A stretch of 64,000 nucleotides of DNA from Pisaster brevispinus (taxonomy: Eukaryota; Echinodermata; Asteroidea; Forcipulatida; Asteriidae), in the NCBI GenBank assembly GCA_023634235.1, contig JAMKCF010000012.1:1001501-1065500 (forward strand), given 5' to 3'. The notes below the pieces were generated by a model. It was not told the origin of the DNA. It made no database searches and saw nothing but the letters and a program-made list of their open reading frames with translations. Every line of letters begins with the position of its first letter. Position 1 is the stretch's first letter. The translations under genes and the position numbers were made by a program. Below are positions 40,223-50,119 of this stretch, piece by piece.

Positions 40223-41156
40223 TTAAGACATACATAGGGGCCTTGAAAATCTCAACTCTCATATCGTCACCAATTTCACGAAGAGCCACATACATGTATG
40301 TCCAAACGCCTGATTAAGGTTTTCAATTTTACACTCTGCTTGGCTTAAAACTGCAAAATCTGCAAAACTAAAGCCACGGTTTGCAGTTTAAGATCTCTCA
40401 CATGATTCTGTATAAGTTTAACCTCTCCATTGGCTAACTAATTTCTTTAAATATATTGGCTAATTACCATAAGTAATTAGTCAAAGATACGTGTCTCTTC
40501 GTGAAACCCGTCATGTTTTCAACCAACATGCATTTTTGATCCCCATTTTGATTCCCGTTAACCCCAAGATGGGGCGAGATCCACGGTGACCAGTACCTCT
40601 GTTCTAAAATCCAGACTATGTGCTATCATCAGGCCCTAACATGTTGAGAATAAAATTTCACTGTCGATAGTGACACCTAAAAGTTTATAAAACTTCGACA
40701 TGAATCACTGAGGCAGTATTTTACTAATAATCAAGTGTGTCAACAAAATAACAAATCCATGGTCAAATATTCCAAACAGAAGTTTCATCCACGGTAAATC
40801 ACATTTCAGTGTCCTTCATCAGTAGGAATGCTGTATTTAAGTGGAATTTGTATGGCATGCCAATATTGCAAAAAAATTAAGTTTATCTCAAGTGGATATG
40901 AGTGATTTTTCATCATATATTATATTGACAAATCAAACAGTAGAAGAGCCACCAAAAGGAATATATATAAATAATTAATATAATTTAAGTGAAAACAATG
41001 TAATTTTCAAAATAATTGATGTTTACCATTTTTAAGTAAAATTAAGAATACACAAGTGGAGAGAACTTTATTTTATGTTACTAAACTAAATAGACTCACT
41101 GTTAACCGACAGTGGACAACATTTTAGAGACATTTTGCACACTATATCTACATGTA

Positions 41157-41514
41157 CAGGGCTTGAATTGGGGGGAAATACCCACAAGACCACAGGGCTT
41201 GTAGCTCAAAATTGTTACTGGACCAGAATTTATTTTACAAGACCAAAATCAAAATGAGTTGAATCAGCACTAATACTAATTCTCATAACATCTCATTTGT
41301 CTAATGTGTAGTACTTCGATACTGAAGAGAATTGAAAGTTGTTTATCAGACTCATAGTCAACATTTTTTCACAAAAATATTACACAATGAGTTAGCCTAT
41401 TATTACTCAATAGAAAAACACAAGACCACCGGGCTTGTCCGGTTATGAGTTTACTGGACCGATGCTAAAATCACTGGCCTCAGGCCTGTGGTCCAGTGTT
41501 AAATTCGAGCCCTG
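41157..41514. repeat. 'Cagggctcgaattt' element, copy b
   Basis: CAGGGCTTGAATTGGGG at the left and TAAATTCGAGCCCTG at the right are inverted termini, with ATGTA directly outside both ends (a 5-bp target duplication). Interior blocks match copy a at 25516-25880. Confidence 0.7.
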
Positions 41515-43032
41515 ATGTATGTGGAAAGTTGATAAAAATTGCCTCTCAATAAAAGGATCCAAAAACATGATGGTGCCAGCAAACCGTGTTGACTGTACCG
41601 CTGTAAACGGAGAACAATCTTTCAGAACAAAAGACAGCAACTTAGAAACTGAAAGTGTCTCATTAAAATGGTGGGTCAGATGGTTTTAAACAATTTCATG
41701 TAGAGATGTTTTTTTCGCCGAGCAACTTTCCGGTTATCCGATCGAAATTCCATGTCAAAAGGAATAAAGATATTTACAAAAAAAACTCAACTAGAAGTTA
41801 GCGGAGCCATTAAGCTGTTTGACAATCACAGATATGGCCATCTTGATTCCTCCAGGTGCAATTGAATGGCATACACTGCACTTATCAACACCCCTGTGGG
41901 TCCGGTACTCAACTCATATTTTTCCAGAGTTATATGTATTTAATTGGACTATTGTTCCCATTCAATTTTCCCCATTTTGCGTCGGGGGGGGGGGGGGGGG
42001 TCTAAAAAGATCAAATAAGCATCCTTGTCCCAGGTTGTAATTTTATTTTAATAATATTAATAATGAAAAATTTTCTTTTGGTAATTATCATAAAAGCTAA
42101 AACTCATTTAATAAAAATTGTAATGGGTATTTTTGTTGTTCAGATTTTGTCATTTAAGACAAAAGATTTGATATCAGAAAAAAAGTCCTTCGTTTGACGT
42201 GTTTTCTCGTTACACACGAGACTTGCAAAAAGTCTATACCACTGCCACTCATAAGCACGATCTCGTAGCCAGCTAACGCGATCACGATGATTCTATGTAA
42301 CTCTTGTTGTATTGAGGAGTAATGTCTCATAATCTACTTCTAAAAAAAAGTTTAGATGGAAAATTTCTATATCCGGCCACCACTTTCTAAGGGATTATTA
42401 ATATTTTTCAATGGATGTTGGACTTTAATATTTCTTTTCTTTTTTAATTCCTCTTCAGAAATTGGTAGCTAAAACGCTAAATGTTGACCTTTATAAACAG
42501 GTAAATTCAAGCGCACATTTCTTTGAGCAGACATAACTCTCATGCCCAAAGGAGCTAAAATGGAGTGTAGCGGGCAGCATTGTCAAGACCACCATCGCCC
42601 CGAAAATTGTTTAGTTTTTCCATTTGTAATTCAAAGTGCATGTCAAGTCTCTGTATTAGTACCATTAACATTCTGCTGTCAACCCTTCTGGACAGGTATG
42701 GTAAGGAAATAATTTGACCTAATTTAAGGGAGGTAAAGTGGTGATCGATACGGAATTCAAGCCAAGAAAATGCCAAGAAACTTGGAGGCAAATTTCGGGA
42801 AAGTAGAGCATAACTTCCTTCGGAGATAATTTACTGTTGCGTTTAGTTCCTACCTACACAACACACTGGGTACACACCCCTCACACGCATCAATCAATGC
42901 AAAATTTATCTGTACTTCCGAGGTTGTGAGCCTTCAATTTGAAGGCGTTTTCCCAACATCTAAGAGCTTGACAAAAGCAACACGAACGATCACAGAACTT
43001 CCACAGAGTATGATAAACCACTACCCACTCAC

Positions 43033-43117
43033 CTATTTCATCTCCATGGCCCATTTGCGCCAAAGCATACAGAAGTTCAGGCGACAAAATTACAGGAATA
43101 CCCTTCAGCACCACCAT
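43033..43117 (-). CDS. FUOM: Fucose mutarotase, exon 1 with start codon
   Basis: ATG at 43117-43115 opens MVVLKGIPVILSPELLYALA followed by QMGHGDEI and one base of a valine codon. LKG(I/V)P...LSPELLYALA-MGHGDEIV is the N-terminal signature of the family. The histidine at residue 24 is the annotated proton donor. The start gives the same distance to this histidine as the human protein. The donor is ATAG|GTGAGT. Confidence 0.96.
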
Positions 43118-44962
43118 TTTGTCCGAGTCGAAAACGTAGCAGTTGAGTCCCGTTGGTTTCCGCTTCACGACCTCCTCAAACGTCAAGTACTGTCAAGCGT
43201 CATTGCATTGCAGCTGTTGGGAACCATTCGGCCTGATCTAGATAGGTCAAAAGAGTTCATTATTTTTCGTTAAAGGGGTGTTATCTTACGGTCATCTGTA
43301 GTCAAAATTCTCAGTCGTTCTAATTTCCCTCCTTTTTTAAGTAGGCCCTAAACTTTCCTCAAATCCGACTTGTATAAATTAAGTATTGTTACTGACATTG
43401 CAAAGTTCCTTTCCTGGTAAGCCTAAGTTAGCCCGATGGAGGAATTTATAAGCCAACGGAGCTGTAGCTGTAGCCAGACAGGTTCAGCGTCAAAAGTAAC
43501 CGTATATTGGGGTAATTGCACGCCTATATTTTATGAGGGTTGGGGTGTTTGGGGGGGGGGGTGTTGGGGTGGGGGTTCAAGTAATGTTCAGTCACATAAT
43601 TATTGTTATGTGAATGTTAACTATCATCTAGCCGACAATCAAGTTTTTGCTTGGAATTTTCATTTGGAATGAATGGATTCATTCAAATGAACTCACTAAA
43701 ACCGTTTATTTCTGCATTTGCCGTCACTAGGCCCTGTCCTTTTTTAAGACACACATTCAAAAAGTGATTTACTGTGTGATGGGAGACTTCCGACCAACGG
43801 CACCCAGACCCACCCCAAAATGAATTCCTTCAAAAGGAGCTGTCCTCAGACAAAATTACAAAAACCAAGGAAACCGCGAAGCCTTGCGTGCTGCACGACG
43901 AAGTCTTGGTGAAACCTAGGTGGTTTCCTCAACTTCCATCACAGACGAATAAAAACAAGAGACTTTTGACGTCCCTATCTAGGCGTAACCCATCCACAAT
44001 GTGACCACAGTCTCAGGTCAAGTCGGACATAACAACATCTGAAGACGATCAACACTTTAAAGGGGGTGTCACAGCCTTGTTTATAAAAGGAGTCTGAAAC
44101 CGTCAGAGGGCCTACAGATTTTCCCAAACACATAATTAATTCGTCTGATCATGGACCTCCATAGTCTGACTGAAAGTTTCAGAACAATGCATTTTGAGAA
44201 ATGTTAATTGTCATGTTTAGTAAGATGGATAGGAGCAGTTAAGCCTTAATGAACATGTTCTTCACACCCAACCATTATAACCCCCCCCCATGCGCGCGCT
44301 TTTCCGCCTGCCCGTGACCCCTTGTAGTTGGGGACCCATACTTTCTCTATTGAATTACATTTGGTTTTCCTTATGTAGCATGAAGTACCCCCCCCCCCCC
44401 AAGAGTGTCTTCACTCTTGGATTCTCGGGAACTCGAGGATTTTAGGGGCACTTCTGTACAGGAGGAAAATAATGTGAGTATGGGACTATTTGGGGGTACC
44501 CTGTGCCACATTTCGTGAATTGGATGAAGCAAATGTACATAATAACATGCCCGTCAATCATATGGAAACCAGTGACTTTTCCAACAGTACACTATTAATA
44601 TTATTACACAGTGACATAAGCTGATTAATTGACCGCTGTTTGTGAAAACCTCATAGAGGTAAACTGGGGTTTGATCATCTTGTGTTGACGTGGCCGTTTT
44701 TGCTACATTATATTGGCCCGTCGTCCATGCATCTTCAAGGCCCATCACCCTCATTATTTAGAAGGGAACCTACAGTCAAAATAACATCATCATGGTCACA
44801 AAAACATGACTCATCCCTTTGGTTTTAAATAAATGTTAATAATTGTTAAAGGTTTGACCGTTGAGCTTAACTGGCTTCTACGATCGGAAGACATCAAGGA
44901 TGTTCCATTGTGATAGACTCTTTCTGCAAAGGGGATATTGCGGTTAAAATCATCTGATCATA

Positions 44963-45136
44963 ATGGCGGATCCATATGAGGAGCAGAGCCTGGCGTACTT
45001 TCTCTTTCTGAATGAAAAGAATGTTTCGAACATATGTGACTTTATTCACTGTTTCGTAACTTTCAATCAACCCTATACCAGTCCTTTTGAACTACACGAA
45101 GGCCTCACATCACAAAGGAAGGTATTGTCTTGGTAA
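44963..45136 (+). other. Unassigned short open frame (57 codons)
   Basis: ATG in an acceptable context (ATAATGG) opens MADPYEEQSLAYFLFLNEKN, then VSNICDFIHCF..., ending TAA. The composition looks protein-like and an AAG|GTATTG donor lies just before the stop, so it could be a first exon. I do not recognise the sequence and found no partner exon. It may equally be a repeat fragment. Confidence 0.2.
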
Positions 45137-46034
45137 CTTATTAACAATGAATGTCAAACTAATGTGAGATAAATTGTGGCATGAAATTGTGGCTGAAAAT
45201 GCTGTTATAAAACCAATAAATTTTGATTGTGGCTTCGAATTTGTTGTTTGTATATTTATAATCGAGTTCAAAATATTTCTGATCGTAAGAGCAAGCATGC
45301 ATTTTACAAAGTGAACCAATCTGTAGAGTAAATTATTTAATTGATCTTTAAACAGAAGTTTGTTATGAGACAAATTAGAATGTATCAACTTTCCATGTTC
45401 CGGGTCAATGGCAGGGTGGGCGAGGCGAGCGAATTTTAGTTTCCGGTTCGTAAAACCGCTGGCTCGACATTATCGCAAAAGGTGTTTCCGGTGATGCCCA
45501 CGTCCAACAAAACAACAATAGCAACTTTAACTGCCCCCTCCAAACAAATAAACAACAATAACCACTTGTGTATCTGTTGTCTATATTTCCATGTGTTTTT
45601 ACTATCGTGCGAGGCACGAGGGTAACTATTTTTAGCGGACCTTCCTCACGAGTCATACAGGATGCATTGGCATAAACTAACCCATTTGCTTTAATTTACA
45701 AAACTTCTTGGTACAAGTACGTTTATAAAATTTAAAAAAATGTTAAATTGCATTTAAACATTGTCATGGGAAACTTTTTGGGACTCCCAGGTTGATATAA
45801 TTTTTTTGTTAATACTTCATCAATTAAATTTTGTCGATACTAAAGTATGATTTATTTTTTCACCATTTTCAAACTTGTTATTCATATTCAAGGATGTTCC
45901 CATTCATTGTGCATGCTACAAAAAATTAAAGTTACATTTCAGTATTAAGACCAAATAATTTAAAAACAAAGTTTTACAAGTAGACAGTGAAAATAAATAC
46001 ATAAAGAGGTATCACTACTTAACATAAAGGGGAT

Positions 46035-46190
46035 ATCAGGGTGGCTCATTTGTTTTGTTACAGCGTTATGGAACCTGGTTCGAATCCCCCCTCAGACCCA
46101 TAGAGTTGTAAGCAGACCGGAACCTTGCATATCAGGTTTTCAGTCGTCCCTACCCCAGATTGCATTCGGGGATTTCCCTGAACAACACTG
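46035..46190 (+). repeat. tRNA-like SINE carrying a kappaB-type motif
   Basis: GGTGGCTCATTTG...GGTTCGAATCCC has box A/B-like spacing of a tRNA head. A body of AGCAGACCGGAACCTTGC and an AAT-rich tail follow. GGGGATTTCCC (46168-46178), a consensus NF-kappaB site, lies in its body about 620 bases upstream of the gene A TATA box. Confidence 0.45.
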
Positions 46191-46741
46191 GCTTCCTAAT
46201 CACCACCCTGATACCGGTACCGGTGCCTGCTCATTTGCATGTTTAATGAAGTAAATAAAGTAAAAAGTAAATTAAATAAACAAATTAAAAGCTTTCTTAA
46301 CCACATCAAGGACAACCACCACCACAACATAAAAAATAAGTCCGGTACGATTGATTCTTCCTTAAGTTTTTGATAAGCCATTCTTTTTGCATTTCCTTTA
46401 AACAAAAAAAGCGATAACCCTAGAAATTTGTCCCGTACCAATAGTGCACAGCACGCAAGATAATGCAGCGGATGGGTTTCCCCGAACTAGCAAACAGTGA
46501 CCGTGAATTATTTTACAGGGGAAGCTTTAGAGTAACCTGGTATACGTAACCATCCGGTAAAAACACTGATGACGTCGCATCCTATGTGGTTCCCGTTGCT
46601 ACAGTACACGATCGATCATTATTAGTTCATAGTATTTGCGATTCGGTGACAATCGTCGATCACCGACCGTCGATTTTTAGAACGCTGCGTGAAGTTGCCG
46701 TCACTCCACCGAGTCCAGTACTACATCCGAGCTGATCGTGA

Positions 46742-46808
46742 TGACTCACTGTAGAACCTACTTTTCCACGCCCCTTTTAGAAACCGAGCAACGCGTACAG
46801 TATATAAA
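46742..46808 (+). promoter_or_regulatory. Core promoter of gene A (AP-1 site and TATA box)
   Basis: A perfect AP-1 element TGACTCA (46742-46748), a CACCC/KLF-type CCACGCCCC (46766-46774) and TATATAAAG (46800-46808) precede the start codon. TATA places transcription start near 46830, leaving a 5' UTR of about 150 bases. A CRE-like TGACGTCG is at 46570-46577. Inducible cytokine genes commonly have TATA plus AP-1. Function here is inferred. Confidence 0.55.
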
Positions 46809-46982
46809 GAGAGATCAAACAGTTAGATTTCTATAATCAGCCAATAGCTCAAAGTTGTCGGTCCTGCTTGACTAGCAAGCCACGCTCCAAGAATTAGCAG
46901 TACCCTACACAAGTTGATCGGGAATTATACTTCAGTAATAATTGTTAATCGAGATTTGACATCACTCAGCTTTCTTTCAGAG

Positions 46983-47031
46983 ATGGATCCCAGCAAATTG
47001 GTAACTTCGAGGTGCATGGGGCACATTTTGG
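46983..47031 (+). CDS. Gene A exon 1 (start and n-region of signal peptide)
   Basis: ATG (46983) encodes MDPSKLVTSRCMGHIL and one base of a glycine codon, followed by GTAAGT. A very short first coding exon ending in phase 1 is the usual layout in IL-6-family genes. The lysine/arginine-bearing start leads into the hydrophobic core encoded by exon 2. Confidence 0.8.
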
Positions 47032-47719
47032 GTAAGTAGCCGTTGAAAACACCAGTCATCTTCAAGCCATAAATTAGTGATAACTTTCACTGCAGTTTCG
47101 TTGTGTGTATAACCATTCCTAAGTATCTTTGATTACTGTGCGGTTTAACTGAAAATTGCTCTCAATCCCTCTCTTTAGCATTCATTAAATTTCAATACTT
47201 TTTCAAATTTCTAAGTCAGCGTTTTTTTACCGAGCTCAACATACACTCTAGTTCTTAAAATCTATATACTGTATAAAGGGGTATTTTGTACTGATCTCCT
47301 TTGAGTGATAATGTCAATTTTTTATTTATTTTTTTTGTACTGTGGAAAATAAAGGAACCTCGAAACTTCAACCTTGAAACTTATGATTTTGTTGAAGTAA
47401 TTGTACAGCATCAGTGATTGGGAACAGTCGCTTACTGAAAGCAGGTGGTATTTGGGGAAAGTGCACTTCTCTTACCAACATTCCCAAACTCAAACCAAGG
47501 GTAAAACCAAATGGTATTTTTTATCCAGATGCAATTTTTACGTCTATTATATATTTTATTTTAAAGTACTTTTACTGCCTAGATTTTATAGTTGTTATTG
47601 TGAAGCGCTTTGGAATATTTTCTTTACATAAAGTGCAATAAATGCATTTTATTATTATTGTTATTATTATTGTTGTTATTAAACTTCCTTTTGATCTTGG
47701 TTGCTATTTTGGTCTACAG
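47032..47719 (+). other. Gene A intron 1
   Basis: GT-AG intron of 688 bases. Its 3' part (about 47575-47690) reads GAAGCGCTTTGGAATA...AAGTGCAATAAATGCATTTTATTATT plus an (ATT/GTT)n run, the kind of 3' tail left by a truncated LINE or SINE. Confidence 0.6.
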
Positions 47720-47913
47720 GTTTGTACAGCATACTCGTCATATTTCTCGGTGTGATTGCCTCAATCAGTGGTTTTCCAACTGGATCAGTTATAACACAAG
47801 CCAGCTTACCTGACGGGGACAAGTCTTCACCTGACGGCCCATCACGCCCATCTGTTCTCGGCATTTACGCTGGTGATTTAAAAAAAAACCTCAACTCGCT
47901 TTGTGAAGAATTC
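47720..47913 (+). CDS. Gene A exon 2 (signal core, spacer, helix A)
   Basis: Completes the glycine codon, then encodes LYSILVIFLGVIASISG (signal-peptide core, predicted cleavage near G34-F35), a spacer with PDGDKSSPDGPSRPS, and helix A (VLGIYAGDLKKNLNSLCEEF). The exon stops exactly at the end of helix A in phase 0 (GAATTC|GTAAGT). As I recall, CNTF and CT-1 genes also break at the end of helix A. The acceptor is GTCTACAG. Confidence 0.82.
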
Positions 47914-48368
47914 GTAAGTTTATCATTGTATAAATCTGAACAACCCATCGTCTTGACTTCCTCTCACTGTAATGATTGAAATCGCACCACGAACAAAGAT
48001 ATTGGCAAAATAGGAAAACCGCCGAAATAGGGCTAGTAGCTCAGTTGGTAGAGCGCCGGGACGTTAATCCAGAGGTCACAGGTTCGCATTCCGCTCTAGT
48101 CAATTTTTCTTTGTTTAACCTAAAATGGTTGAACTCGTTGGCACCATAATAATCCAATGTCACAACCACACTTAATTTCGGTTCTAAGCAGCATCATTTC
48201 CTGTACCAACTTTATGTTCCATAGTAGGATTCACCAAATACAAACTGTACGTAACCGACTCATCTTTTTTTGATTAACATACTTTATTTCCACTTAGCAA
48301 CTAAGTTTTCGCATGTGCTGAGAAAAAAACCTGCAGATTTTAATAGCAGATTTTCTTAATCCCACCAG
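47914..48368 (+). other. Gene A intron 2, with tRNA-derived SINE
   Basis: GT-AG intron of 455 bases. It is mostly occupied by SINE copy 2 (48031-48120) in the sense orientation. Confidence 0.75.
48031..48120 (+). repeat. tRNA-derived SINE, copy 2
   Basis: GGCTAGTAGCTCAGTTGGTAG, GAGCGCCGGGACGTTAATCC, an AGAGGTC variable region and a CAGGTTCGCATTCCG B box are followed by GTCAATTTTTCTTTGTTTAA, the same tail as at 10838. Mispairing in the stems argues against a functional tRNA. Confidence 0.7.
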
Positions 48369-48650
48369 TCCCAAAAGCGATTCCACGACTGGGACGATCC
48401 ACACCCTCTCTACGACCCAGTACGGAGCAAACTCCCAGATATCAGCGAACTCCTTCCCAACATAATCTTATCAAGTGAAGATATACCGACTAGGATGTGG
48501 ATTCACTACCGGATTCTCCACGCGTTTAACCGCTCAATGGATAACTTCAGATTTGACGAGAGTCAAAACAACGCAAGCTTCAACTTCGGGACAAGGTTTG
48601 ATGAGTTGCAAAATAAGATTGAACAAGTCTTAGGTGGGATACTTCAAACG
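48369..48650 (+). CDS. Gene A exon 3 (AB loop, helices B and C)
   Basis: Ninety-four codons, phase 0 at both ends. The AB loop (FHDWDDPHPLYDPVRSKLP) is followed by helix B (IPTRMWIHYRILHAFNRSMD), a loop with a sequon (NNAS), and helix C (TRFDELQNKIEQVLGGILQT). The acceptor is CCCACCAG and the donor is ACG|GTGAGT. Gene B has the same order of segments, but there the AB loop and the B-C block are split by an extra intron. Confidence 0.85.
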
Positions 48651-49942
48651 GTGAGTTTGTCTTTACCCCCCCCCCCCCTCACCACTCTAGTACCAATAAC
48701 TTGCCCTTTTCCAACTTTATAAAGCGATTGACCACCGAGAAAAATCTTGCTCGAGAATGAGTTTACCAGCCAAAATACCCTTTGAAGCACGTTGCTTCTT
48801 TTTCTTCTTCTTGTAACTAAATTGGTAAAGACACATTTGATCAGTAGATTCTTAAACAAGGTCCTGATGTGGGATCTATAGCAAGTAGCGCCCGACATAA
48901 GGAAATAATTTAAAAAGTGGAAGTTGAAAACAAATTCAATTTTTGGGGTTCCAATCTGTTTATTTGAACCAATATCAAACGGCAGTTAGCGATGTTTTGA
49001 ATTCACAAGCATAAATATTTCGACCTATATTAGGCATGAATGGTCAACCGACATTTGACAACGTAACAGACAGTGACCGGTCTATATCCGTCGGAATAAA
49101 TGAGACCAATTATTTATAACCTCCGATTGCGACAAACAATTCAACCCACATGTCTCCGACTATATTAACACAAAAACAACAACTCGCAGGTCTGAAGGCA
49201 CCACCTCAACCGGAAGTTAAAAAGACCGGTCATGACACCATTGTAAACCTCTCTGAAACTGCCTTCTTTAAAGCAATTTACATCAGTCAATTTCTGCTGA
49301 ATATTAATCTGGAAAAATCTGCAACTTCCTCAAAAATAAACCGTGTATGTAATACTTTAAGTGTACTTGAAGTGTTTCGCAAACAGTAAACCGACATTGC
49401 AATACAAATGTTTGTTGTCTTCTCGTTGCAAAATTAATCAAACCCAAACGTAGAGTTCACAAACCAGGAAAAAACGTTGGCAAATCAACTTTTGGCTACG
49501 ATTCTAGAAAAATATCCCTGTGTGGCGAGTCTAACCGCACGCTACTTAGAGCCGAATGATTGTTTTTAATGTGTTCGATGTCGGGGTTCATACGGGTCAA
49601 ATTGGCACCGGCAGTCCGTCTCATATCAGGTTAAAAATGAGGTACATCCTCTGAAATTTATTGGTGGTTAGTAAGTATAGAATATGATTACGCACGTGGG
49701 TGAAATCGGGCGTTACTGCCGGTCTCTGAAGGCCACTTTCAGACCTTTTTAAGAGTTCTTCCCATTGCGGAAAATTATACCGCAATGTGTTTTTATTATT
49801 TATTTTATTTTATTTTAGGGGATATAATTGTAACTAAAAAAACGCAATCACCTTCCTGCCTCGGGTTGAAGCACTTATTAAATATTACACAACATTGACG
49901 ATTTAACTAATCCTTTAAATTATTTTCCATATCGTCTTGCAG
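48651..49942 (+). other. Gene A intron 3
   Basis: GT-AG intron of 1,292 bases. It starts with a C-run (48665-48679). I see no repeat family or exon in the rest. Confidence 0.7.
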
Positions 49943-50119
49943 GCTCACGACAGAGGCTGGGAAGAGAACGAAAGCGTCACAGTAACGCACTATCTGGATG
50001 ATGTTTTCAAGACAGTATATAATATAGACATGTTAAGAAACCTTCGGGCTTATACAGTCCTGTCTTTTTTTGTTCAGTACACGTCGATACTTAATACTGA
50101 TGTTCAACGCCTTCGATAA
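49943..50119 (+). CDS. Gene A exon 4 (CD loop and helix D)
   Basis: Fifty-eight codons plus TAA. The CD loop region has AHDRGWEENESVTVTHYLDD. Helix D is IDMLRNLRAYTVLSFFVQYT followed by SILNTDVQRLR. V214, L215, Y221, D228 and V229 occupy the positions of V, L, W, D and L in the last helix of CNTF. The protein stops right after the helix, like CNTF and CT-1, which have only short tails. The acceptor is CGTCTTGCAG. Confidence 0.85.
   Translation, partial: AHDRGWEENESVTVTHYLDDVFKTVYNIDMLRNLRAYTVLSFFVQYTSILNTDVQRLR

Larger units (their letters stand above)
26043..43032 (-). other. FUOM intron 1 (17.0 kb)
   Basis: The largest intron, with no supported nested gene. Repeats found: fold-back 26221-26345, SINE-like 28842-29030, 15-bp minisatellite 29411-29474, fold-back 29935-30837, inverted pair 31014-32188 and 33729-34750, tandem duplication 32921-33110, G-runs at 36127-36146, 36246-36258 and 41984-42000, 16-bp minisatellites 38138-38201 and 40086-40168, SINE tail 40188-40222, and element 41157-41514. 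Confidence 0.75.
5253..43117 (-). other. FUOM: Complete fucose mutarotase gene, six exons over 38 kb
   Basis: Six exons (43117-43033, 26042-25974, 24959-24889, 16021-15920, 10585-10512, 5313-5253) join in phase into 462 bases, encoding 153 aa plus stop. Human FUOM is 154 aa. The enzyme interconverts the alpha and beta anomers of L-fucose (RbsD/FucU family), feeding the fucose salvage pathway in the cytosol. Family active-site residues are present: H24 (the annotated proton donor in the human protein) in MGHGDEIV, D32, D69 in LLPLD, Y121 in FYERAKKAF, and Y139/N141 in ALYGN. No signal peptide is seen, as expected for a cytosolic enzyme. Intron lengths are 16,990, 1,014, 8,867, 5,334 and 5,198 bases, all filled with repeats. 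The gene converges on STX18. Confidence 0.96.
43118..46741. other. Intergenic region between FUOM and cytokine-like gene A
   Basis: FUOM and gene A diverge here, so both promoters must lie in this 3.6 kb. Seen in it: a G-rich tract (43535-43575), a C-run (44390-44400), an unassigned 57-codon frame at 44963-45136 and a tRNA-like SINE (46035-46190). No TATA box was found for FUOM. Confidence 0.6.
46983..50119 (+). other. Gene A: candidate CNTF/CT-1/CLCF1-type helical cytokine (four exons)
   Basis: Exons 46983-47031, 47720-47913, 48369-48650 and 49943-50119 join in phase (1, 0, 0) into 233 aa plus stop, all with GT-AG sites. The protein has a signal peptide (about residues 1-34), a spacer rich in P, S and G, and four predicted amphipathic helices: A 60-85, B 119-142, C 155-174, D 205-233. 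The mature region has a single cysteine (C78) and N-glycosylation sequons at N135, N149 and N184. Helix D carries VL-x5-Y-x6-D-V, aligning without gaps to VL-x5-W-x6-D-L of CNTF and its counterparts in CT-1 and CLCF1. The AB loop DDPHPLYDPVRSKLP resembles DPFGLPSFSPPRLP of CT-1. Length is close to CLCF1 (225 aa). Family placement is an inference from pattern; I could not search databases. Confidence 0.62.
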
